A stretch of DNA of 64,000 nucleotides from NCBI GenBank assembly GCA_027493525.1, contig JAOSKN010000002.1, positions 1,707,326 through 1,771,325 on the forward strand. Direction: 5' to 3'. The notes beneath the pieces are model-generated. The model ran no database searches. It had not been told where the DNA came from and was given only the letters and a program-made list of their open reading frames with translations. The stretch is from Planctomycetota bacterium (lineage in GTDB: Bacteria > Planctomycetota > SZUA-567 > H5-PLA8). The position numbers were made by a program, and so were the translations under genes. Below are positions 17,346 to 24,937 of the stretch, piece by piece; positions within the stretch are counted from its first letter, which is position 1; every line of letters begins with the position of its first letter.

Positions 17346-17822
17346 ATGAGCTTGAATAATCAGGAATGGGATAACGGGTATGCCAAGGGTTTTTATGAAC
17401 TGGCCGTCTATCAGAAGGCCCGGGATTTGAGCAGGGACCTTTTCGCGTTGAGCAAGAGCTTCCCCAAGTCGGAGGAGTTTTCGCTGGTATCCCAGATGCG
17501 CAGGGCGTCCCGATCCATCGGCGCGCAGATTGCCGAAGCCTGGGCCAAGCGGCGCTACGAGAGGAGCTTTGTGAGCAAACTCACGGATGCCGATGCCGAA
17601 CAAATGGAAACGCAACATTGGATCGTAGTGGCGGTGGATTGCGGCTTTCTCGATAGAGAAGCGGCGAAGCCCCTCTTTGCGCGTTGCCGGGACATTGGAA
17701 AGATGCTGAATGGGATGATGGGGCAATCCCATAGTTTCTGCGGATCTTCTGGCTTGGCACAGGAGGAAGCCAGCATCTATCCTGCCGATACATTTGTCGA
17801 AGAAGCCGCTGATCCCCTGTAA
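17346..17822 (+). CDS. four helix bundle protein (S23/bAvd-like)
   Basis: A 158-residue protein of the four-helix-bundle family (TIGR02436/23S rRNA intervening-sequence protein). The hallmark order is present: FYELAVYQKARDLSRDLFALSKSFP, then FSLVSQMRRASRSIGAQIAEAWAKRR, FVSKLTDADAEQMETQHWIVVAVDCG and CRDIGKMLNGMMG. Family members occur as ORFs inside rRNA intervening sequences and are related to Avd, the accessory protein of diversity-generating retroelements; they form pentameric barrels that bind nucleic acid. The ATG at 17346 follows a GGAGG by about 10 bases. It is the only gene inside inverted heptamer arrays, and its codon use is less GC-rich than its neighbours. Confidence 0.88.
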   Translation: MSLNNQEWDNGYAKGFYELAVYQKARDLSRDLFALSKSFPKSEEFSLVSQMRRASRSIGAQIAEAWAKRRYERSFVSKLTDADAEQMETQHWIVVAVDCGFLDREAAKPLFARCRDIGKMLNGMMGQSHSFCGSSGLAQEEASIYPADTFVEEAADPL

Positions 17823-17878
17823 AACCTTTTTGCGTTAAGACTCCACTCGTTCCTTCTTCAAGGTGCCAGTGTTGTAGT

Positions 17879-17909
17879 CAGATTACAGATTACAGATTAC
17901 AGATTACAG
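17879..17909. repeat. right heptamer array of the four-helix-bundle element
   Basis: Four perfect CAGATTA units plus CAG. It is the exact reverse complement of the CTGTAAT array at 17282-17306. The truD TTG start codon lies only 8 bases further on. Confidence 0.93.
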
Positions 17910-17916
17910 GTGTGAC

Positions 17917-19110
17917 TTGTCCATCAAACGCTCGCCCGCCGACTTCATCGTGGATGAACTCCTCAAGCCAGGCTTCCGGCCGGAAGCGCGCGAAGGGCCG
18001 TTCGCCGTTTATCGCCTGAGCAAGGAAGGCATGGCGACGCCGGAGGCCGTCGGGCAGTGGGCGCGGAAGTGGAAGATCAAGCCCGGCGCGCTCGCCTACG
18101 CGGGGCTGAAGGACAAGTACGCGCGTTGTACCCAGCACGTGTCGCTGCGTCTGGCCCTGGCCGGCGGCGCGCCGCCCGAGCGCGACGGGGAATCGCACTG
18201 GAACGTCGAGCGCCTTGGCTGGGCCAAGCGGCACGTGCAGGCCGACGACCTGGCCGGCAACCGCTTCCGCATCGTCGTGCGCGGCCTTCACGCTGCCGAG
18301 TGCGCGGGGATGGACCGCGCCATCGAGTTGCTGCGCGTGCCGGACCGTCCCGCGCTGCGCTTCGTCAATTACTTCGGCGACCAGCGTTTCGGCTCGGCGC
18401 GCCACGGGCAGGGCTTCGTCGCGCGGCTGCTCGTGGACGGAGATTTCGAGGGCGCGCTGCAACTGGCGCTCTGCGCCGAGGCGCGCAAGGACCGCCGCGA
18501 GGTCAAGGCCTTCAAGCGCGCGCTGACGGAAGGGTGGGGGCGCTGGCAGGAGGTGCTGCCCAAACTGCGGCGCTGCCCCGAGCGGCGCGCCATCGAGCAC
18601 CTGGCCCAGCATCCGGGCGACTTCCGCGGCGCCTTCGGCTGGCTCCCGTACTTCCTGCAGCAGATGTGCGTTTACGCTTACCAGTCGCACCTCTGGAACG
18701 CCGTCGCGCGCGGCCTCGCGGCGCGCTGCGAGGGCTCGCGCTCCGAGCGCATCGTTGCCGACGATCCCTTCGGCGTGATGCTCTTTCCGGCGGCGGCGGC
18801 CGTGCCGGCGGAATGGGCCGAGTTGGATGTGCCGCTTCTCTCGCGCAAGACCGAAATGAAAGAGCCGTGGGCCGAGGTCGCGCGCGAAGTCCTCGAAGAG
18901 GAAGGGCTGGACCTGAACAAGCTGCGCATCCCGGGAGTGCGCCGGCCGTTCTTCGGCGAGACGCCGCGGCGGCTCTTCGCGGAAGCCGCGGAATTCTCGA
19001 TCGCTCCGCCCGTGCGCGAGGGCCAGGAGCCGCTGGCCGCCCGCACGCTCGAATTCGTGCTCCCGCCCGGCGCCTACGCCACGGTCCTGCTCCGCGCGCT
19101 GGGGCAGTAG
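17917..19110 (+). CDS. truD: tRNA pseudouridine(13) synthase TruD
   Basis: A 397-residue pseudouridine synthase that modifies U13 of tRNA-Glu. The catalytic Asp is D66 in AGLKDKYA. NYFGDQRFG (~153) and a TRUD insertion domain follow, ending in YQSHLWN. No ATG is available: the reading frame begins with TTG at 17917 (MSIKRSPADFIVDELL), 8 bases after a heptamer array, with no clear ribosome site. TruD of E. coli has about 20 residues before the matching segment, so the natural N-terminus may have been displaced by insertion of the element upstream (inference). Confidence 0.9.
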   Translation: MSIKRSPADFIVDELLKPGFRPEAREGPFAVYRLSKEGMATPEAVGQWARKWKIKPGALAYAGLKDKYARCTQHVSLRLALAGGAPPERDGESHWNVERLGWAKRHVQADDLAGNRFRIVVRGLHAAECAGMDRAIELLRVPDRPALRFVNYFGDQRFGSARHGQGFVARLLVDGDFEGALQLALCAEARKDRREVKAFKRALTEGWGRWQEVLPKLRRCPERRAIEHLAQHPGDFRGAFGWLPYFLQQMCVYAYQSHLWNAVARGLAARCEGSRSERIVADDPFGVMLFPAAAAVPAEWAELDVPLLSRKTEMKEPWAEVAREVLEEEGLDLNKLRIPGVRRPFFGETPRRLFAEAAEFSIAPPVREGQEPLAARTLEFVLPPGAYATVLLRALGQ

Positions 19111-19165
19111 TTCGTATCGCCATGGCGCATGGAATCGTGCGGATCGGGAAAATCGTCCTCCAGGT

Positions 19166-22100
19166 TCAATCGCCGCCCACGCAGACCACGCCGCCGTCGG
19201 CGAGCGCGACGATGACCTCGCCGCGCCGCGTCAGGCACAGCCCGTCCGGCACGGGTTCGCCGGGCAGGGGGAAGGACCAGAGCGTCGAGCCGTCGGCCCG
19301 CGACAGCGCCTCCAGGCGGTAGTTCGAGCCCGGCTGGTTCTTCAGCCGCTCGCCCCGCGTCACCAGCACCGCGTTCTTCGCCAGCACGCAGCCGAAGCTC
19401 TCGAGGTCGCGCTGCCCGGTCTGCCGCCAGCGCTCGAACGGCTGGAAGGCGTTGTGGCCCACGTCTGAGCCCCCGTAGACATGGCCGCCCTGGCCCTCGA
19501 GGGACTGGCGCACGCCTTCGAAGCCCGCCAGCAGCTTGGGCAGGTCGTAAGCCACGACGGTCTCGTACTGCGAGTGCAGCACCAGAAGCTCGCCGTCCCA
19601 GGCGGGCGGGACGAAGGAGGACTTGAGCGGCGCGAACTCGGGGAAGCGCGGCCGGCCTTCCTCATCCAGCCCGACGAACGTGTAGTGGTCTCCGCGGTAC
19701 GGCCGGCTGCGTTCGGACGAGTCGCGGTAGGCGAGGGCGCCGCCGAACCAGACGATCTTTCCGCCCAGCACGCCGAGGTCGCGCCCGCGGTTGGTCTGAT
19801 ACCCCGTGCGGCGCTTGTCCTGCTTCGGATCGACCTTGGGGAAGTCCGCCAGGTGGTTGGTCCAGGCCCCGGTCTCGGGGTCGAGAACCGCATTGGGCGC
19901 GTTGCCGGTGCGCAGCCAGAGCCGGCCGCCGGCGAGGGCGAGTTCGCCGTTGGCGGGCATGCCGTGTTTCAGGTAAGGGCGTTCCTTGTCCTCGAGGCCC
20001 CGGCCCAGGTCGCAGGCTTGCCAGCGCCGCGCGCCGGTGGCCGCGTCGAGCGCGACGACGTGGGTGCCGAACTCGCCGCACAGGCCCGCCGCCGCGTACA
20101 GCGTGCCGCCGTCCACGAGCACGCTGCCGCTGACCGGCCACGCGCTTTGCAGGTAACCGTAGGCGTGCAGCAGCCGTTCGTGCGGCGCGGCGCGGTAACG
20201 CCAGAGCAGCGCGCCGTCGTCGCTGGAGAGCGCGTAGACCCAGCCGTCGCAGGAGCCCACGAAGACGCGCCCGCCGGCGATCTGGGGTGCGCCCAGGACC
20301 GCGCCGCCGCAGGCGAAGCGCCAGCGTTCCTGGCCGTTGGCGCCGTCCACCGCGCGGACGATCCCGTCGCTGCCGGCCCAGAGCACGAGAGCTCCCACGG
20401 CCAGGGGCGGCGCGAGGCGCCAGGCATCCTTGCTGGTGAAGACGTTGGCGTCGAACGCGGGGAAGGGGTGCGCGGGCGTGTAGCGCCAGCGTTCCTTGGG
20501 CTGGGAAGGCGCCTCAACCGGCGAGGCGGCGCCGCGCGCGGGGCCGCCCCGGCGCATGGGCCAGTCCCCGGCCTCCGGCGCGAGCGCGCCGGGCCGGCCG
20601 GCGCCGGCGACGAGCCGGCCTTCGTCGGGACCCGGCGCGTGGGGGTCGAGGTCTCCGCGCGAGGTCCGTGCGACGAAGCCACGGAGGTCCAACCAGCAGA
20701 AGCATTCCCCTGGGAAGGCGACCAGGGTCCCGTTCGCGGCGAAAGGCGGCGAGGCGCACGCGGACTTGTAGAGCCCGCCATCGCCCTGCCCCAACAGTCC
20801 TCCCGGGTACCCGGTGAAGCCCCCGCAGCCGGAGGGGGGCAGGCGCGTGCCCTTGATCGGCGCGCCGGTCTCCGCCGAGAGAAACTGCGCCCAGCCGATC
20901 TTAGGCTCGGTGGCCTTGGTCGGCGGCACGATCACCTGGCGGTCGCGGACGAGGTAAAATTGCAAGTCGCGCTTGGCGGCCTTGATGTCCACCTGCCAGA
21001 GCTTCCGCCCGTCGGCCAGCGCGTGCGCGGTGAAATTGGCGTGCTCGTAGAGCCCGCAGAAGTAGGTCTCCTCTGCGATCAGCGCGGAGGCGCGGCGGTT
21101 GAGGATGAACTTCCCGTCGAGCCCGTCCAACTCGGCCGCCGCCGCCGGGCGGTCGTCGGGAACCTGCCACAACGCCTTCCCGTCGGCCAGCGCGAGGCAG
21201 CGCACGTGCTTCGACGGGGCGGTGTAGACGAGCTTCCCGCCGGCGGCGGCGAGCGAGGCGTAGTGCGCGCCCTCGGGGGTCTCCACCGTCCAGGCCGGCT
21301 TCCCGCCGGCCAGGTCCCAGGCCGCGAACACACGCGCGCGCCGCCCGCACTGCCATTCCCCCAGTTCCTTCCGGCCCTCGGGCAGGCTCTCGCGCGGACC
21401 CAGCGCGGCCAGCAGCTTGCCGTCGCAGACCGCGAGCCAGCCGGCTTGAAGATTCGACCGCCCTTCCAGCGTCCAGCGCCGCCGCTCGGCGCCCGTCGCC
21501 GCGTCCAGTTCCAGGATCGCGCCGAGGTCCGCGGGATCGGCCATGAAGAGCGCCTCGCGCGTGGCCACCGGCGGGTAGGCGTAATCCTTGGCCAGTTCCC
21601 TGCGCCAGAGCACGCGGCCGTTGAAAACGTTGCGCGCCGTCAGCTCGTACTCGAACTTGCCGCCCATCTGATACAGCCCGCTGACGAGGGAGAAGAGCCG
21701 CCCGCCGGCGCAAACCTGAAAGCCGTTGTGCGTCGCGAAGTACGGCTTGGCGAGCCATTGGACGAAGTAGGGCGGCTTGAGCGCGGTGTCGTTCGAGTAC
21801 GGGTTCTGGCCCGCGTCGTGCCAGGCGTGGCCCCAGTCGTCGCCGCCGGCCAGGGGCGGAGCGGTGAACGTCAACCAGGTGCCGAACGCGTTGGCGGCGA
21901 TGCGGGGGTTGGCCGCCTCCAGCCCCTCGCTCCAGGCCTTCAGCGCCGCCTCGCTCAGCGTCCCCGGGCGGCCTTTCGCGAGCCCCAGCACCGCGCGGCC
22001 GGCATAGGGAGAGAGCACGCGCAACACCTCGGCGCGGGAGAGCCGCGCGAGAGAGGCGTCGGTCAGGTCCGTCGCGACGACGAGATCGGCGTAACGGTCG

Positions 22101-22435
22101 GCCAGCGGGCTGCGTTCGACCGGCCCGCGCTCGATGAAGACCCGCCGGCCCAGCAAGCCCGCGGACTCGGCGGCCTTGGCAAGCGCCTGCGCCGGGGCGT
22201 CGCCTGGGATGCGCGTGACGACCCACAGCTCCGAGGCCTGGGCCAGGGCCAGCGCCGGCCCGCCGTCGGCGTCGAAGACGCACGCCACGCCCGCGCGCGC
22301 GCCCGAGGCCTCGAGCAGGCTCCGGGCCAGCGCGGCGTCTTCGGCCGCCGTAAGACCGGCGCAAAGGAGGATCGCGAGTAGCAGGCAAAAGCGCGGAATG
22401 TTGCGGCGCACGTTCTGGGTCTCCCGGCCGCCCAT
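19166..22435 (-). CDS. secreted PQQ-repeat beta-propeller protein
   Basis: A protein of about 1,090 residues with an N-terminal signal peptide (RNIPRFCLLLAILLCAGLTAAED). After a ~200-residue helical region come many PQQ-type propeller blades recognisable by repeating patterns such as NGRVLWRRELAKDY, DGKALWQVPDD, DGRKLWQVDIK, NGQERWRFACGG, DGALLWRYRA and DGSTLWSFPLPG, with GGRVFVGSCDGWVYAL-type strands. Enough blades are present for two propellers separated by a Pro/Gly-rich linker near 640-690. Quinoprotein dehydrogenase residues cannot be assigned, so a structural or binding role is as likely as catalysis. ATG 22435 is chosen because it starts the signal peptide; a GTG at 22453 is possible. 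Confidence 0.8.
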   Translation of the reverse strand: MGGRETQNVRRNIPRFCLLLAILLCAGLTAAEDAALARSLLEASGARAGVACVFDADGGPALALAQASELWVVTRIPGDAPAQALAKAAESAGLLGRRVFIERGPVERSPLADRYADLVVATDLTDASLARLSRAEVLRVLSPYAGRAVLGLAKGRPGTLSEAALKAWSEGLEAANPRIAANAFGTWLTFTAPPLAGGDDWGHAWHDAGQNPYSNDTALKPPYFVQWLAKPYFATHNGFQVCAGGRLFSLVSGLYQMGGKFEYELTARNVFNGRVLWRRELAKDYAYPPVATREALFMADPADLGAILELDAATGAERRRWTLEGRSNLQAGWLAVCDGKLLAALGPRESLPEGRKELGEWQCGRRARVFAAWDLAGGKPAWTVETPEGAHYASLAAAGGKLVYTAPSKHVRCLALADGKALWQVPDDRPAAAAELDGLDGKFILNRRASALIAEETYFCGLYEHANFTAHALADGRKLWQVDIKAAKRDLQFYLVRDRQVIVPPTKATEPKIGWAQFLSAETGAPIKGTRLPPSGCGGFTGYPGGLLGQGDGGLYKSACASPPFAANGTLVAFPGECFCWLDLRGFVARTSRGDLDPHAPGPDEGRLVAGAGRPGALAPEAGDWPMRRGGPARGAASPVEAPSQPKERWRYTPAHPFPAFDANVFTSKDAWRLAPPLAVGALVLWAGSDGIVRAVDGANGQERWRFACGGAVLGAPQIAGGRVFVGSCDGWVYALSSDDGALLWRYRAAPHERLLHAYGYLQSAWPVSGSVLVDGGTLYAAAGLCGEFGTHVVALDAATGARRWQACDLGRGLEDKERPYLKHGMPANGELALAGGRLWLRTGNAPNAVLDPETGAWTNHLADFPKVDPKQDKRRTGYQTNRGRDLGVLGGKIVWFGGALAYRDSSERSRPYRGDHYTFVGLDEEGRPRFPEFAPLKSSFVPPAWDGELLVLHSQYETVVAYDLPKLLAGFEGVRQSLEGQGGHVYGGSDVGHNAFQPFERWRQTGQRDLESFGCVLAKNAVLVTRGERLKNQPGSNYRLEALSRADGSTLWSFPLPGEPVPDGLCLTRRGEVIVALADGGVVCVGGD

Positions 22436-22484
22436 ACAGGCGCATACACCCACGGGAGGTACGTAGCCGCTATTTCGATGCTAT

Positions 22485-22648
22485 GAGTGCGTCCTAAAAC
22501 GTCTCGCGGCCGTCTTCGGGCGGCGGGCTTCGCGATGCGTCGTTGGCCTCCTTGCCGTATCTTTCTCCCGATACGGCTCGTTCGGCCGCCTCGCCTCGCT
22601 CGCCCGGCGCTCCGAATCCGTCTCGCGATCCGGTTTTAGGACGCACTC
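22485..22648. mobile_element. MITE-like inverted-repeat element, copy B (164 bp)
   Basis: The ends are a perfect 16-bp inverted repeat (GAGTGCGTCCTAAAAC / its complement), with imperfect pairing further in (CTCGCG segments). The centre is a perfect hairpin CCGTATC-TTTCTCCC-GATACGG at about 22555-22576. The element fills most of the 234-bp gap between two leftward genes. Length and internal layout match the 165-bp element at 755-919, though the end sequences differ. A fragment of the right end recurs at 28319-28345. No ORF is present; non-autonomous mobility is inferred. Confidence 0.82.
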
Positions 22649-22669
22649 TATGTGTGCTCTAGGCGGTAC

Positions 22670-23749
22670 TCAGGGCTCGAACTTGCCCAGTTCGACGACC
22701 GTGCGCTGCCAGGACCACTGGCCGTGGTCGAGGCTGCCGGCGTCCATGCGCCGGGCGTAATCGATCTCGACCCATTCGCCCTGGCCCAGGGCCTTCAGGC
22801 CGTTCATCAGTTTGAGCACCTGTCCGGGGGAGCTGTCTTCGAACTTGAGATCGTTGATGCCCAGGATCAGGTCGCCGTGGCGGAGGCCGGCATGGTAGGC
22901 GGGGCTGCCCGGATGCACGTCCCAGACCTCGACGCCCTGGGGCCGGCCGGCCGGGGTATCGGCGTCGGCTTCGACGCGGTAGACGGCGCCGAGCAGGCAG
23001 TTGGCGGGGCGCGAACATTCGCCCAGGCAGGTGAAGGGCTTGCGCTCCAGGTCGCGCGCGATCAGCGCCATCAATTCTTCGGGGCTCTTCAGCGTGCCCG
23101 GCTCGAAGGTGCGCGGCCGGCGCGGCGTCTGCGGATCCACCATCATCAGCGGCCCGCTGGGCAGCCCGGAGAGCGCGACGTTGCCGAGGGCGCGAATCGG
23201 GCGCCGGGCGCCGTCCAGCATCTTGCGGATCTCTTCCGGCGCCGCTTCGGGGCCGCGGGAGGCCACGGCCGGCTCGTCCATGCGGGGCTGGAGCGCGCGC
23301 GGGCCGAAGACCACGCTGGTCAGCAGCACCATCGCGGCGGCGGCGGCCATGGCGCCGGCGGCGCTCAGCCAGCCGTGCCGCCGGGCGGCGGGCAGGTTCG
23401 GGCGCGAAGGCGGCGCGGCCAGGCGCAGCACGGGCGAGACCCCTTCGGCCTCTTGCATCCGCCGCCGCGCGCGGGAACCGTAATCGTCGAAGGCCTGCGC
23501 GGGCAGTTCGCCGACCTCGAATCCGGAAAAGAGCGCGCCGACGCCGGCGAGGTCTTCAAGCGCGCCGCGGCAGGCCGCGCAGGCTTCCAGGTGCGCCTCG
23601 TACCGCGCGCGCGCGTCCTTGCCGGCCAGCGGATGCTCCGCGGGGATGCCCGCTTCGCCGCGCCGCAGGTCCAGCAGTTCGCTCAGGCACTCGCGGACTT
23701 CGGCGCACCCCGGAGCGTTTGAATCGCGATCGTGTTCCTGCACGTCCAT
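22670..23749 (-). CDS. anti-sigma factor: zinc-finger, membrane helix and PDZ domain
   Basis: About 359 residues with three parts. The N-terminus has an anti-sigma zinc finger, with the His-x3-Cys-x2-Cys signature in YEAHLEACAACRG. A single membrane helix follows (GWLSAAGAMAAAAAMVLLTSVVF, ~125-147). The extracytoplasmic C-terminus ends in a PDZ domain (GVEVWDVHPGSPAYHAGLRHGDLILGINDLKF). It would hold the ECF sigma factor encoded immediately upstream until a periplasmic signal releases it. The start at 23749 is preferred over 23821, because the intervening codons (AGA, AGG, TCT, CTT) are unlike those of the gene. Confidence 0.85.
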   Translation of the reverse strand: MDVQEHDRDSNAPGCAEVRECLSELLDLRRGEAGIPAEHPLAGKDARARYEAHLEACAACRGALEDLAGVGALFSGFEVGELPAQAFDDYGSRARRRMQEAEGVSPVLRLAAPPSRPNLPAARRHGWLSAAGAMAAAAAMVLLTSVVFGPRALQPRMDEPAVASRGPEAAPEEIRKMLDGARRPIRALGNVALSGLPSGPLMMVDPQTPRRPRTFEPGTLKSPEELMALIARDLERKPFTCLGECSRPANCLLGAVYRVEADADTPAGRPQGVEVWDVHPGSPAYHAGLRHGDLILGINDLKFEDSSPGQVLKLMNGLKALGQGEWVEIDYARRMDAGSLDHGQWSWQRTVVELGKFEP

Positions 23750-23825
23750 CACCCCCTGCCTGTCTCTCGGACGCCGGGGCTCGGGAAGCCTTCGAGATTC
23801 CCGCGCCGCGTCCGCCGCCATCCCG

Positions 23826-24461
23826 TCAACCCGAGAACCCCCGCCGCTTGAGCTTCTCCTGCAGCTTCTTGCGCGCGTAGCTTAGCCGCGACCAGACCGT
23901 GCCTTCGGGCACGCCCAGCATCTCGGCGATCTCCGCGTGGCCCAGCCCTTCCACTTCCTTCAGCACGAAGACCTCGCGGTGCTTCTCGTCCAGGCTCGCC
24001 AGCGCCTCCTGCAGCGCGCCGCGCAGCGTGTCGCGCTCCAGCGCCGTGAGCGGTTCCTCGCGGGCCTTCTGCTCCAGCGCGTGAAGTTCTTCGAGCGTCC
24101 CCAGCGCCGCGTCCTTGCGCGACGAGCGCCGGTAGTGGTCGTGTACCAGGTTCAGCACGACCCGGTAGAACCAGGTCTTGAAGGCGCCCAGGCCTTCCAT
24201 CTCGTGGACGTGCCGGTACAGGCGCACCAGCGCTTCCTGGGAGATGTCCTCGGCCAGGTTGGTGTCGGCGACCGAGCGGAGCGCGAGGTGGTAGGCCATT
24301 CGCCCGGCCAGCGGAGCCAGCTCGTCGAAGGCCGCTTCGTCCCCCTGCCGGAAGCGCTCCACCAGGGAAAGGAGGCGGCGATCCAGCGCCTCGCGCCCGG
24401 CGTCGGGCGTGCCCGCGCGGCGGTCGCTGGAAGGAAGCTTGCGCGTGCGTTCGCTCGCCAA
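23826..24461 (-). CDS. ECF-type RNA polymerase sigma factor
   Basis: An extracytoplasmic-function sigma-70 factor of about 211 residues. Region 2 contains LVERFRQGDEAAFDELAPLAGRMAYHLALR, DISQEALVRLYRHVH and GAFKTWFYRVVLNLVHDHYRR. Region 4 contains ALASLDEKHREVFVLKEVEGLGHAEIAEMLGVPEGTVWSRLSYARKKL. A TTG at 24461 is taken as the start, because AGGA lies 6 bases upstream and codon use turns coding there; the open frame extends to 24668. The anti-sigma gene follows on the same strand, forming the usual sigma/anti-sigma operon. Confidence 0.88.
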   Translation of the reverse strand: MASERTRKLPSSDRRAGTPDAGREALDRRLLSLVERFRQGDEAAFDELAPLAGRMAYHLALRSVADTNLAEDISQEALVRLYRHVHEMEGLGAFKTWFYRVVLNLVHDHYRRSSRKDAALGTLEELHALEQKAREEPLTALERDTLRGALQEALASLDEKHREVFVLKEVEGLGHAEIAEMLGVPEGTVWSRLSYARKKLQEKLKRRGFSG

Positions 24462-24937
24462 GACGGTTCCTGGGGGAAGGCGGGCATGCGAAGCAGAACC
24501 GGCAGCGCGCCGGACCCCTTCGCCGAGACCCCAGGATACCGGGTGCACGAACGAACGTTCAAGCCCGATTCGTTGAGACATGGAGCAATGCGACCCTAAC
24601 GAGTTCCTATCAGGCATTTTTCCTGAAAGGAATTGGCCCAACCTCATTTCCACAGACGCCAGGGTCACGGGAATCTTGGATAAATCGCGGGAAGAGCATT
24701 CGATTCAGCGTGTTGCTGGGAAATTCCAATAACCGGTCGGCAGTTGCCTTGGCCCATCTGACGGCAATCCTACGAATGCCAAGTGAGAAGCCGAATTCAG
24801 CCTCCGCCCGCCGTCTTGAACTTTGCCGCGCCTGACGCTACAACTCATTCGCGCAAACATGGTTAGCTTCTCATGGGCACGGGCGGCCTCCCCAAAGGGC
24901 CGAAGGTGCCGTGTCCGGGAGCCGCTGTCGAAAACGT
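24462..24937. other. divergent intergenic region
   Basis: About 476 bp between the leftward sigma factor and the rightward DUF4388 protein. It is noticeably less GC-rich than the genes. Reading towards the sigma gene, a GGAACT around 24606 could be the -35 of an autoregulated ECF promoter, but no matching -10 is convincing. No RNA gene or repeat array was seen. Confidence 0.45.

Larger units (their letters stand above)
17282..17909 (+). mobile_element. candidate mobile element: four-helix-bundle gene between inverted heptamer arrays
   Basis: A 628-bp unit bounded by CTGTAAT units on the left and CAGATTA units on the right in inverted orientation. It contains one gene (17346-17822) and sits exactly between the end of pdxA and the start of truD. 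Its GC content is visibly lower than that of both neighbours. Just inside the left array is a CACTC...GAGTG inverted repeat (about 17315-17338). No transposase or reverse transcriptase is present. The 7-bp-period ends recur elsewhere in the window, including the gene-less element at 5442-5630. Mobility is inferred from architecture only. Confidence 0.65.
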
